Shown in pieces: positions 1-7,663 of a stretch of DNA of 15,525 bases. The notes below the pieces were generated by a model. That model was given only the letters and a program-made list of their open reading frames with translations, did no database searches and had not been told where the DNA came from. Origin of the DNA: Parcubacteria group bacterium (GTDB lineage: Bacteria > Patescibacteriota > Minisyncoccia > Moranbacterales > JAKLHP01); assembly GCA_041657845.1 (NCBI GenBank), contig JBBABD010000015.1, positions 1 through 15,525 of the forward strand, read 5' to 3'. A program made the position numbers and the translations under genes. How positions within the stretch are numbered: position 1 is the stretch's first letter; every line of letters begins with the position of its first letter.

Positions 1-136
1 CAAAGGAGTTTTGCACGCGGTAAAAGTCGCCCGGCACTTGGAAGATGACTATGTCCTGGATACCTTTCATGACAAATTATTGGCCGACGAGCTTCATGAC
101 GCTTTGCTCAAAAAAGGATTAATTGAAGAGATATGA
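1..136 (+). CDS. C-terminal end of an unidentified gene (partial)
   Basis: An open frame enters from the left edge (codons begin at position 2) and stops at TGA 134-136, giving 44 residues. The visible tail is rich in charged and helical residues and ends LLKKGLIEEI. I do not recognise the family. It is followed directly by an intergenic palindromic repeat and then the VirD4-like gene on the same strand, so the two could share a transcript. The absence of stops, the codon pattern and its abrupt end at the repeat make a real gene likely, but no function can be given. Confidence 0.6.
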   Translation, partial: KGVLHAVKVARHLEDDYVLDTFHDKLLADELHDALLKKGLIEEI

Positions 137-141
137 GATAA

Positions 142-248
142 TTTTCAATTTTCAATTTTCAATTTACAATCAATTTTCAATGACCAAATTTTGAAAATTA
201 ACAAATTGTAAATTCAATGAAAATTGGTTATTGATTTTTGAAAATTAG
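142..248. repeat. Intergenic imperfect palindrome, TTTTCAATT family, copy 1
   Basis: The left half is made of TTTTCAATT words and the right half of GAAAATT words, so the whole stretch can fold on itself. Its right arm (about 210-248) is a diverged version of the arm seen at 6001-6037, 12288-12324 and 13315-13351. It ends exactly where the ATG of the next gene begins. Confidence 0.8.
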
Positions 249-2744
249 ATGTCTTTTGATTTGAATACAATTTTATTTCCACTGGCTTTATTTTTCGGAG
301 TCGTTTGTTTTTTTAGCGGAGCGTATGTTATGTTGCGCAGTTTTTTTGGTTTCAGGGCTCAGATCAGCCGATCAGTCAATATGGATTTGGAAGTGATAAA
401 GGTTTCCAAAATATACAAAAAAGATGAAGAGAGGACAGTCGAAAAAGATGCTTGGAAAGGTGAAATAGGGGCGATGGAACAGCTTTTGGTAACCCTTTCT
501 AACATAAAGAAAAATGTCGGGATGTTCAAAAGAATTTTTTACGGATTTCCCCATATTTCCTTGGAAATTGCCAATCCGGCGGGAAACGAAGAAATTTTCT
601 TCTACATATCGATTCCAAAGAAGTTTAGGGAAAGTATCGAAAAACAAGTTCTCAGTTTTTTCCCTAACGCATCACTGGAAAAAGTTCAGGATTATACCAT
701 TTTTTATCCGGGAAATTTTACGGCCGCGGCAACACTCAAACTTAAAAACAAATTCGTTCTTCCTCTCCGGACATATCAAATGATGGAAGTTGATCCGCTG
801 AATGAAATTTCGAATTCATTGAGCAAATTGAATGAGGAAAAAGAAGGAGCGGCCATCCAGCTCGTTCTTACGCCGGCAGGATTTGAGTGGAAGGGCCATG
901 GAAGAAGGATTGCGCATGAAATGCAGCAAGGAAAAAGGCTTAACGATGTTTTTTCAAAATCCGTTGCTAGCCAAATGGGGAAAGGACTTAGCAAGGGAGT
1001 TACTGATATTGTTTGGGCGGCGTCTTCCAAAAAAGAAAATTCTCTCGGAAAGGAAAAAGATTCAGTTCAACTGACTCCGGAAGAACAGGATCTCATAAAA
1101 TCAATAGAAAAAAAATCAAGCCTGACCGGGTTCAGGGTTAATTTGCGCTTAGTTGCTTCGGCTGATAATCAGGCTAGAGCGGATGAGATTTTGGCTCATC
1201 TGGAAAACGCTTTTTCTCAGTTTGAAAATTCAGATACCAACTATTTTCAAGTGCAAAAAAGAGTCAAGGGAAAGAAAATCGCTTTTGATTATATTTTCAG
1301 AAATTTTGACGAAGAACACGCGGTTATCCTAAGCACGGAAGAAATTGCCAGTATTTTTCATCTTCCCATATCAACAACAGAAACCCCGAAAATAAAATGG
1401 CTGAAATCCGGAGTGGCCGCTCCTCCTTCCAATCTTCCGAAAGAGGGGGGCATCCTTCTTGGCTACAATGATTATCGAGGCCTTGAAACAAAAATCAGGC
1501 TTACTGATAATGACAGGAGAAGGCATATCTATACAATTGGGCAAACCGGCGTGGGAAAATCCGTATTTCTGCAGGAGATGGCCAAGCAAGATGCCAAGAG
1601 TGGAAGGGGTTTTTGTTTCATTGATCCGCACGGAGATGCAATCGAAGACATTCTTACCGTAATTCCCAAAGAAAGAGCGGAAGACGTGATTCTTTTTGAT
1701 CCTTCAGATGTCGAAAGGCCATTTGGGCTGAATATGCTCGAGTATGATTCAGCTCATCCCGAACAAAAAACTTTTGTTATCAATGAAATGATCGGAATAT
1801 TCGATCAGCTATACGATCTCAAATCAACCGGAGGGCCGATGTTCGAGCAATATATGCGAAATGCGATGCTTCTCATTATGGATGATCCGGATTCCGGCTC
1901 GACTCTTATGGAAATTTCCAAAGTTTTGTCAGATGAAGATTTCCGCAGAATGAAAATTTCAAGGTGCAAAAATCCGATTGTAGTTGATTTTTGGACTAAG
2001 GAAGCGGAGAAAGCCGGCGGGGAAGCGGCGCTGGCCAATATGGTTCCTTACATTACTTCCAAACTTACTACCTTTATTTCCAATGATATGATGCGGCCGA
2101 TTATTGCTCAGCAAAAAAGCACCATCAATCTTCGGGAAATTATGGATAGCGGAAAAATATTGCTAGTGAATCTTTCCAAGGGCAAAATAGGCGAAATTAA
2201 CGCTAAACTTTTGGGAATGGTAATTGTCGGAAAGATTTTGATGGCGGCGCTTTCTCGAGTCGATACTCCGGAAGACCAAAGAAAAGATTTTTATCTCTAT
2301 ATGGATGAATTTCAAAACGTTACTACTGATTCAATTGCGCAAATTCTGTCAGAGGCCAGAAAATACAAACTGGCTTTGATACTAGCCCATCAGTTTATCG
2401 CTCAGCTCAAAGAAGAAATATCCAAAGCGGTTTTTGGCAATGTCGGTTCAATCGTCGCTTTTAGAATCGGAGCCGAAGATGCGGAGTTTTTGGAGAAACA
2501 GTTTTCTCCTATTTTCACGGCTAGTGATTTGGTAAACGTTGACAATCGAAATTGTTTTGCCAAGCTTCTCGTTAATAATGAACTTTCCAAGCCTTTCAAT
2601 ATGAAAACCTATCCGCCGACTCGCGGAGATCAGGAAACGGCCAATTATTTAAAAGAATTGTCCAGGCTTAAATATGGAAGAGACGCCAGTATTGTCAACA
2701 GGGAAATTATGGATCGGTCAAAAATAGCAGAGCCTGCTCAATAA
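249..2744 (+). CDS. VirD4/TraD-like type IV secretion coupling ATPase
   Basis: The 831-residue protein has a hydrophobic N-terminal segment (about residues 8-33), a mixed alpha/beta region, then a RecA-like ATPase domain. Walker A is GQTGVGKS at residues 431-438, followed by FIDPHGD. Walker B lies in the strand ending YMDEFQN, with D686 and E687. The later part, including LILAHQFIAQL, matches the TraG/TraD TraM-recognition region, and together these define the VirD4/TraD coupling family. Such ATPases sit at the inner membrane and feed DNA or protein into secretion channels. No relaxase, VirB4 or pilus gene is visible in this window, so the substrate cannot be named. The start is the ATG at 249, directly after the upstream repeat, with no clear Shine-Dalgarno site. 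A terminator follows 28 nt after the stop. The family call is firm; the role in this cell is inferred. Confidence 0.9.
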   Translation: MSFDLNTILFPLALFFGVVCFFSGAYVMLRSFFGFRAQISRSVNMDLEVIKVSKIYKKDEERTVEKDAWKGEIGAMEQLLVTLSNIKKNVGMFKRIFYGFPHISLEIANPAGNEEIFFYISIPKKFRESIEKQVLSFFPNASLEKVQDYTIFYPGNFTAAATLKLKNKFVLPLRTYQMMEVDPLNEISNSLSKLNEEKEGAAIQLVLTPAGFEWKGHGRRIAHEMQQGKRLNDVFSKSVASQMGKGLSKGVTDIVWAASSKKENSLGKEKDSVQLTPEEQDLIKSIEKKSSLTGFRVNLRLVASADNQARADEILAHLENAFSQFENSDTNYFQVQKRVKGKKIAFDYIFRNFDEEHAVILSTEEIASIFHLPISTTETPKIKWLKSGVAAPPSNLPKEGGILLGYNDYRGLETKIRLTDNDRRRHIYTIGQTGVGKSVFLQEMAKQDAKSGRGFCFIDPHGDAIEDILTVIPKERAEDVILFDPSDVERPFGLNMLEYDSAHPEQKTFVINEMIGIFDQLYDLKSTGGPMFEQYMRNAMLLIMDDPDSGSTLMEISKVLSDEDFRRMKISRCKNPIVVDFWTKEAEKAGGEAALANMVPYITSKLTTFISNDMMRPIIAQQKSTINLREIMDSGKILLVNLSKGKIGEINAKLLGMVIVGKILMAALSRVDTPEDQRKDFYLYMDEFQNVTTDSIAQILSEARKYKLALILAHQFIAQLKEEISKAVFGNVGSIVAFRIGAEDAEFLEKQFSPIFTASDLVNVDNRNCFAKLLVNNELSKPFNMKTYPPTRGDQETANYLKELSRLKYGRDASIVNREIMDRSKIAEPAQ

Positions 2745-2771
2745 CGATTTTTTATCGAGTTCGGATTTTTT

Positions 2772-2797
2772 ATCGAGGCCGAGCCTCGATTTTTTTT
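2772..2797 (+). terminator. Rho-independent terminator of the coupling ATPase gene
   Basis: A perfect 8-bp stem (ATCGAGGC at 2772-2779, GCCTCGAT at 2783-2790) with a CGA loop runs into an eight-T tract. It lies between two converging genes. No A-tract precedes it, so it should act mainly on the + strand. Just upstream, the 14-mer GATTTTTTATCGAG occurs twice (2746-2759 and 2764-2777); the second copy supplies part of the stem. Confidence 0.88.
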
Positions 2798-5078
2798 ATT
2801 GAAGATTAAATGAATTCAATGATTGGGAATCAATCAAATATGCTTTGTTATTTTTTTCATCCACAGTGAAATCGAGAGTGTTTTTAATAGCTTCGCTGAA
2901 ATATTGCTCAATTAACGCTCCGTCTTTTCCATATTTTATGATTCTTCCGTTTTCTTTATCCAGAACATACAAATTTTGCGTATCACTGTCGGTAAATATG
3001 CTTCCGGGAACGTAAGGATTTATTGTCGGTTCCAGATTCAGCTCTTGTTTCTGGCCTTTAAATAATTTTATTACCGAGCCGTTAGCTATTAAATAAACAT
3101 TCTCGTCGATAGCCAGTCCTGAGGCATCGGAAAGGTCAAGATTGTCTTTGAGCCAATTGGTTTTTTCACCAAAACCTCCTTCTGAACGCGGATAACGATA
3201 GATTTGATTGTTAGCTGAATCAAGAAGGTATAGATAGGTGAGATAGGAACTCTCGCCTGCTATGTTGGATCCGCTGGGAATATTGATGGAATTTTCTTTA
3301 AGTTGGGAAGTGGCAGATAGGAAGGAGATAACTTTATTCTGGTCAGTGTAGATAAGAGCCAGATTCAAATCTTTCATCGGCGAGGCATTCTTAATATTTC
3401 CGTAAGTTTGAGTCCAAGGAAGCGTTTTTACCGTTCCGTCTGCATCTTTAGTTATAATTCCTTCATCGCTTGCGGCGATTAGCTTATCATTTAAGAGCAT
3501 CACGCTTTTTGGATTCTGAATGTCGAATACTGTCTCAGGAGCATTCAGGAACACTATATTTTTTTCTTGGGAAAATATTTCTTTCGTGTCAGTAATGCGG
3601 GCAGGTTCTTCCTGGACGATTGGTTTTGCCTTCATCATTGTTTGGATTTTTAGGAAAAAAAATGGGACAATAAAAATCAACAGAATTATTCCGGCAGCGA
3701 AAAGTTTTTGTTTTTTGTTGAAAGATGCAAAAAGCTCTTTTATTTTTTCGAAGCTAGGAGCAATTTTTTTGAAAAGCTCAAAGATGCCTTTTTTGTCTTG
3801 TTTTTTCTCCTCTATTTCCTGTTTCTCAAGTTCCGCCTTTCTCTTCGCTAGCCTGGCTAAGAATGGCTCGTTGAAAGCGGGAATTGCTGTTTTTTCTTCT
3901 ATTATAACTTTATTTTCCTCTTTGCCTTCTAAAGATTTTTCATCCGCTAAAGCTTTAGCGGCGGCAGAAGCGGCGGCTGATTTTTCAGCCTCTTCTTTCC
4001 TTTCCAATCTTATCTTTCTTTTTTCTTCAAGCCTTAATCTTGCATTTGCTATCAAATGGCGGCTTGTTTTGGCAATATATCTTCCGGCAAGGGATATTCT
4101 TTTTTTCGTTTTATTTTTAACCCAATAAAACGCATCGCCAAGTTTTTCTTTAAATGAAAGCCAGAAAAGATTAAAATTGCTTTCTTTTTTCATTTCCTCC
4201 TTCCCCTCTTGTATGTAGATGTGCCCTGTTTTCTCGTCGGTATACCCTTTGTTTTCTTCCTGCTTGAGTATTTCGCTCAGTTCTGGGGGGGCTGGTTTCT
4301 TCTCTTCAAAAACTTTTTTGCTGAAGACATTGTAAACTTCCGAATGAGATTCTTGAATAATCTTTTTCTCCTCTTTTTTCTCAAAAATATCAACAACAAT
4401 TACGCCTACGGCATCCAGCTTGTTGGTTAAAGCGGTTTTTATGAATTGGACGAATTTTTCGCGAGGAAAACGATTGGCGCCTTTTTTTATTTCTTCTTGG
4501 GAAAAAACTTTAAAGATATCATCTTCGCAGATTATAATCTTGTCATCTCTCTCAAGGCGTCCGCTGGAAACATTGATGAATGTTTTTAGGGGATTAGGCT
4601 CGATTTCTTTAGGGGCCATATCGGCGCTTATTTCAGATAATTGCTGATTCCTAAAAAGAAAAACCTTGGCTTTCCCGCAAACGCTAAAATGGAGATTATT
4701 TTTTTCCAAAACGCAAACGATGCCGTCTATTTTCCCTAGCCAGGTTACATTTCCTTCTTTGGCAATTTCCGAAAGCGCCAAGTTAACTTTTTTTAGCGCG
4801 CAGTCGAAGCTGTTTTCTATAGATTTCTTGGAATTCGCGTAGTATTCTTTTTTGAGGACGGAAGAAAGAAAGTTGACTATATAAGCGGATTCTTCCTGAA
4901 AATCTTTTATCCTGAAGAAACCGGTCAAAATCCCAAGATTTTGAAGGGAGACATTTTCTGGATAATGCCTGAATATATCCAGATAAGGACTAAGTTTCGG
5001 ATTGTTTAAAACCGAAACGACATTCAGGTCTTTTTCCAGAATGGCAAAGTTTTTTTCTTTTTCGTTATTTCTTGGCAT
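2796..5078 (-). CDS. PPM-phosphatase-like / membrane helix / beta-propeller protein, hypothetical
   Basis: Three parts can be seen. Residues about 1-240 read like a PPM/PP2C fold: an ALSEIAKEG helix, then strands resembling the 'GDSR' and 'SDG' blocks, here CGKAKVFLF and IICEDDIF. The metal-binding aspartates of active PPM enzymes seem to be missing. A lysine/glutamate/alanine-rich segment, probably helical or coiled, follows (about 320-440), then one membrane helix (about 457-477, LFAAGIILLIFIVPFFFL). The last 230 residues hold repeated strands of the type YLLDSANNQIYRYPR and YVLDKENGRIIKYGKDG, typical of NHL-like propellers. The phosphatase-like part should be cytoplasmic and the propeller outside. 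I chose ATG 5078; a TTG at 5096 would add six residues. It converges on the coupling ATPase gene. Architecture is well supported; activity and ligand are unknown. Confidence 0.8.
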   Translation of the reverse strand: MPRNNEKEKNFAILEKDLNVVSVLNNPKLSPYLDIFRHYPENVSLQNLGILTGFFRIKDFQEESAYIVNFLSSVLKKEYYANSKKSIENSFDCALKKVNLALSEIAKEGNVTWLGKIDGIVCVLEKNNLHFSVCGKAKVFLFRNQQLSEISADMAPKEIEPNPLKTFINVSSGRLERDDKIIICEDDIFKVFSQEEIKKGANRFPREKFVQFIKTALTNKLDAVGVIVVDIFEKKEEKKIIQESHSEVYNVFSKKVFEEKKPAPPELSEILKQEENKGYTDEKTGHIYIQEGKEEMKKESNFNLFWLSFKEKLGDAFYWVKNKTKKRISLAGRYIAKTSRHLIANARLRLEEKRKIRLERKEEAEKSAAASAAAKALADEKSLEGKEENKVIIEEKTAIPAFNEPFLARLAKRKAELEKQEIEEKKQDKKGIFELFKKIAPSFEKIKELFASFNKKQKLFAAGIILLIFIVPFFFLKIQTMMKAKPIVQEEPARITDTKEIFSQEKNIVFLNAPETVFDIQNPKSVMLLNDKLIAASDEGIITKDADGTVKTLPWTQTYGNIKNASPMKDLNLALIYTDQNKVISFLSATSQLKENSINIPSGSNIAGESSYLTYLYLLDSANNQIYRYPRSEGGFGEKTNWLKDNLDLSDASGLAIDENVYLIANGSVIKLFKGQKQELNLEPTINPYVPGSIFTDSDTQNLYVLDKENGRIIKYGKDGALIEQYFSEAIKNTLDFTVDEKNNKAYLIDSQSLNSFNLQ

Positions 5079-5121
5079 ATTAAAACAAATTTCCAAACTC
5101 TAAGCATCAGCCTTTTATACT

Positions 5122-5149
5122 ATTATAATATAATAATTCAGCCCAAGAA
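5122..5149 (-). promoter_or_regulatory. Possible promoter of the PPM-like/propeller gene
   Basis: On the minus strand a perfect TATAAT (5122-5127) lies about 44 nt upstream of the ATG at 5078. The best -35 at 16-bp spacing is TTCTTG (5144-5149), which is weak. The surroundings are rich in TA steps, so the -10 could be shifted. Confidence 0.35.
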
Positions 5150-5203
5150 GCAATCAACTTAATGTCAAATTCAAATTTTCAATGACGAATCAATTCTAAA
5201 GCC

Positions 5204-5241
5204 CAAAATCCAAATTTCTGGTATTTGCCATTTGGATTTTG
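5204..5241. repeat. Inverted repeat in the divergent intergenic region
   Basis: CAAAATCCAAAT (5204-5215) and ATTTGGATTTTG (5230-5241) form a perfect 12-bp stem around a 14-base loop. It lies between the divergently transcribed propeller-protein and regulator genes, next to a short AATTCAAATTTTCAATGA stretch like the other intergenic repeats. With no T-tract it is unlikely to be a terminator and is probably another intergenic repeat family. Confidence 0.7.
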
Positions 5242-5253
5242 ATATTATGAAAC

Positions 5254-5281
5254 TTTACTTTTTCCTCACATTCTGTATACT
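5254..5281 (+). promoter_or_regulatory. Possible promoter of the winged-helix regulator-like gene
   Basis: TTTACT (5254-5259) and TATACT (5276-5281) are 16 bp apart, a fair match to a housekeeping promoter. The predicted start near 5288 leaves a leader of about 40 nt before ATG 5328. A GGAGG at 5290-5294 is too far from that ATG to serve it. Confidence 0.4.
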
Positions 5282-5327
5282 TATCGTATGGAGGAATGCA
5301 GGAAATAATCAATAATTTACTTTGTTT

Positions 5328-5930
5328 ATGGCTGAAATACTGGAGTTTTTGTTTGGTTCAAAGGTGAAAGCTCGTTTATTGCGTTTTTTTCTTATGAATC
5401 CGGAACAGGAATTCAATATGGGAGAAGTAAGCGATAAGAACATGTTTAAGGGAACCCAGGCGAGAAGGGCGATAAATGAATTCAAGAGGAACAAATTTAT
5501 TTTGGAGAGGAAAAAAAATGGAACAAAATGCTACATCCTAAACCAAAAGTTTCCATTTTTGATAGAACTCAAGGGGCTTTTTGTGAAATCAAACATTTAT
5601 CCGCAGTGTAGCAGTTTAGACAAGCTGAGGACGATAGGAGATGTTAAGCTGGCTCTCATAAGCGGGATATTTCTCAATTGTGCCAAAAGCAAGGCGGATA
5701 TGGTTTTGGTGGTAAACAATGTCAACAGATCAAAGCTCAAGAATTTGATGGCGAGTATTGAAGCGGAGGTAGGAAGAGAAATCAGCTATGTTCTGATGAA
5801 CAGCGAAGAATTCAAATATCGCTTAGATATGCTTGACAGGTTTCTTCTGGATTTTCTCGAAGGTCCGCATGATGAACTCATAAACAAAATACCGAGACTC
5901 AAGCTTTTTATTTCCGGACTCAAAAAATAA
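5328..5930 (+). CDS. Winged-helix regulator-like protein with degenerate nucleotidyltransferase-like domain
   Basis: This 200-residue protein starts with a winged-helix module (about residues 1-70: VKARLLRFFLMNPEQEF, a recognition-helix-like TQARRAINEFKRNKFI, then a wing around KKNGTKCYIL). A second domain follows with ISGIFL, ADMVLVVNN, GREISYVLMNSEEFKYRL and a C-terminal helix. That pattern resembles the MNT-type nucleotidyltransferase-like domain fused to winged helices in many Patescibacteria proteins. The usual catalytic Gly-Ser and paired aspartates are not evident, so it may bind rather than transfer a nucleotide. ATG 5328 is preferred over TTG 5322, which adds only two residues. It is the first gene of a + strand block, though a palindromic repeat separates it from rmuC. 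DNA binding is inferred from the fold; the target is unknown. Confidence 0.75.
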   Translation: MAEILEFLFGSKVKARLLRFFLMNPEQEFNMGEVSDKNMFKGTQARRAINEFKRNKFILERKKNGTKCYILNQKFPFLIELKGLFVKSNIYPQCSSLDKLRTIGDVKLALISGIFLNCAKSKADMVLVVNNVNRSKLKNLMASIEAEVGREISYVLMNSEEFKYRLDMLDRFLLDFLEGPHDELINKIPRLKLFISGLKK

Positions 5931-5931
5931 T

Positions 5932-6040
5932 TTTCAATTTTCAATCAAATTCCAATGACTAAATTTTCAATGTTTGAAAATTAAATAATTGAAAATTGAA
6001 AATTCATTGTAAATTGGTCATTGATAATTGAAAATTTTCT
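5932..6040. repeat. Intergenic imperfect palindrome, TTTTCAATT family, copy 2
   Basis: The left half carries TTTTCAATTTTCAATC and the right half carries words such as CATTGTAAATTGGTCATTG and ATAATTGAAAATT. The right arm nearly matches those at 12288-12324 and 13315-13351. It fills the gap between the regulator-like gene and rmuC. A TTG in its right arm (6021) could be mistaken for the rmuC start. Confidence 0.85.
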
Positions 6041-6044
6041 TAAA

Positions 6045-7100
6045 ATGTTATATCTAGCTTTCATTATATTTGTTATTTTGCTAGCCGTTATCGTCTGGCT
6101 TGTTTTCGATATGAAGAAAAAGATGGAAAGCAAGGGAGGAGAAAGGGAAACGGCCATAATTCAGGAGAAATTGGCGATGCTTTTAGATGAAAATAGGGAA
6201 CTCCGCCGGGCAATGGACAGCAAGTTAGCCGAAACTCACAGCGCCACCCAGAGGCAATATGCACAGTCGTCAAAAATCATTGGTGACATAACTGAAAAAC
6301 TGACCAGTCTGGAAAAAACCAACCAGCAAGTTATCGGATTTTCCGAACAGCTGAGCAATTTAGAAAAAGTTCTTAAACATCAAAAACAACGCGGTAATTT
6401 GGGAGAAGCAGGGTTAAAGATGGTTTTGGAGAATATTTTGCCTCCGGATTCTTTCAAGTTGCAATATCAGTTTCCGGATAATGATACTGTCGATGCGGCT
6501 ATTTTTACCAAAGAGGGGATTATCCCAGTAGATGCGAAATTTTCCTTGGATAATTATGATCGGTTGATTCATGAGGAAAATGAGGACAAAAAGAATGAGC
6601 TGGAAAATGAATTTAAAAAAGATTTGAAAAAAAGAATTGATGAAACAGCGAAATATATCAAGCCAAAATACAACACCCTTGAGTTTGCTTTTATGTTCAT
6701 ACCGGCCGAAGCTATCTACTACGATTTGCTTATAAATGAAGTAGGAGCGGTAAAGGTTAACACGCGAAGCTTGATCGACTATGCTTTTATTGAAAAAAAG
6801 GTCATCATAGTTTCGCCGACCACCTTTTCGGCATACCTCCACACCGTTCTTCAAGGTCTGCAGGCTTTGAAAATAGAAGAAGGCGCCAAGGTTATCAGAA
6901 AGAACGTTGAAGCCTTGCAAAAACATATAATATTGTACGAAGAATATATGCGAAAACTAGGATCTAGCCTCTCCACGACTGTAAATCATTATAATACTGC
7001 TTCTAAGGAATTTGGGAAAATAGATAAGGATGTGGTTAAAATTACCGGAGGAGAATCTGCCATCGAACCGATAATGATCGAAAGGCCGGAAATTGAATAA
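6045..7100 (+). CDS. rmuC: RmuC family DNA recombination protein
   Basis: The 351-residue protein begins with one membrane helix (residues about 1-20, LYLAFIIFVILLAVIVWLV), continues with a long charged coiled coil (about 25-110) and then the RmuC domain. Recognisable blocks are RGNLGEAGLKMVLENIL (around residues 115-131), IIPVDAKFSLDNY, FMFIPAEAIYYDLL and KVIIVSPTTFSAYLHTVLQGLQ. RmuC proteins are membrane-anchored, nuclease-fold-like proteins linked to limiting inversions at short inverted repeats in E. coli; this copy is shorter than the E. coli protein. ATG 6045 is chosen because the upstream TTG at 6021 lies inside the intergenic repeat and would put polar residues before the helix. The many inverted repeats nearby make the context suggestive, but no direct link is shown. 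Confidence 0.9.
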   Translation: MLYLAFIIFVILLAVIVWLVFDMKKKMESKGGERETAIIQEKLAMLLDENRELRRAMDSKLAETHSATQRQYAQSSKIIGDITEKLTSLEKTNQQVIGFSEQLSNLEKVLKHQKQRGNLGEAGLKMVLENILPPDSFKLQYQFPDNDTVDAAIFTKEGIIPVDAKFSLDNYDRLIHEENEDKKNELENEFKKDLKKRIDETAKYIKPKYNTLEFAFMFIPAEAIYYDLLINEVGAVKVNTRSLIDYAFIEKKVIIVSPTTFSAYLHTVLQGLQALKIEEGAKVIRKNVEALQKHIILYEEYMRKLGSSLSTTVNHYNTASKEFGKIDKDVVKITGGESAIEPIMIERPEIE

Positions 7101-7130
7101 TCGATTGGAATTAAATATCAATGGGGCAAT

Positions 7131-7547
7131 ATGATTTTAGATAAAGAAAAAAGAATAGCAGGAATTAAAAAAATATCCAGCAGGAGTATTGCTGGTTTTT
7201 TTGGCCAAGAATTTTGGAAGAGTTCTCTGATCCATTGGCTTTTGATAGGCACTTTATTTCTTGACGCAGTAAGTTGGGGATTACTCATTTTTTATATTCG
7301 TCCCATTGACCTTCCTATGGTTCTTCATTATAATGTTTATCTTGGGGTCGATATCATTGGAGATTGGTGGCAAGTGTATTTTTTGCCGATTATATCCAAC
7401 TTATTTTTGCTGGTAAACACCATTTTAGCTTATCTTTTCTATCAAAAAAAAGAGAGATTGGCCGCCTACATTTTTCTGCTGGCTTCATTTTTTGTTGAGG
7501 CGGGAATACTTATTGCCATAGCGGGACTGTTGATGATAAATTATTAA
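7131..7547 (+). CDS. Small membrane protein, DUF1648-like motif, hypothetical
   Basis: This 138-residue protein has a polar, basic N-terminus (about 1-33) and three membrane segments (about 36-57, 83-104 and 111-136). Between the first two is LPMVLHYNVYLGVDIIGDWW followed by FLP. This looks like the short 'IP.H....G..D' loop of DUF1648-type membrane proteins, although the match is short. It starts at ATG 7131, 30 nt after the rmuC stop, with a GGGG five bases upstream as a modest ribosome binding site. It probably shares a transcript with rmuC. No catalytic residues are evident and the function is unknown. Confidence 0.7.
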   Translation: MILDKEKRIAGIKKISSRSIAGFFGQEFWKSSLIHWLLIGTLFLDAVSWGLLIFYIRPIDLPMVLHYNVYLGVDIIGDWWQVYFLPIISNLFLLVNTILAYLFYQKKERLAAYIFLLASFFVEAGILIAIAGLLMINY

Positions 7548-7655
7548 AAAGTTTATAAAGTTTTTAAAGTCCGTGAAGTCAAAAGACCAAAACCCGCGAT
7601 AAATACAAGATCATAATTTCTTTATAAACTTTATGGATTTTATGAACTTTAGATT
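7548..7655. repeat. Intergenic imperfect palindrome, AAAGTTTATAAAG family
   Basis: The left arm (7548-7571, AAGTTTATAAAGTTTTTAAAG) is roughly complementary to the right arm (about 7619-7652, CTTTATAAACTTTATGG and ATGAACTTTA). The central part has no feature I can name. It fills the gap before the GT2 gene and differs in sequence from the TTTTCAATT family. Confidence 0.75.
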
Positions 7656-7663
7656 ATTATTTT

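Noticed and set aside
3520..4128. A + strand open frame of 202 codons.
   Set aside because: It is antisense to the linker and membrane helix of the PPM-like/propeller gene. The low-complexity Lys/Glu/Ala codons there leave the other strand open by chance.
5204..5241. Inverted repeat considered as a terminator between divergent genes.
   Set aside because: The genes diverge from here and there is no T-tract after the stem, so termination makes no sense at this place.
6021..6044. TTG at 6021 as the rmuC start.
   Set aside because: It lies in the right arm of an intergenic repeat and would put eight repeat-coded residues before the membrane helix. ATG 6045 gives a normal N-terminus.
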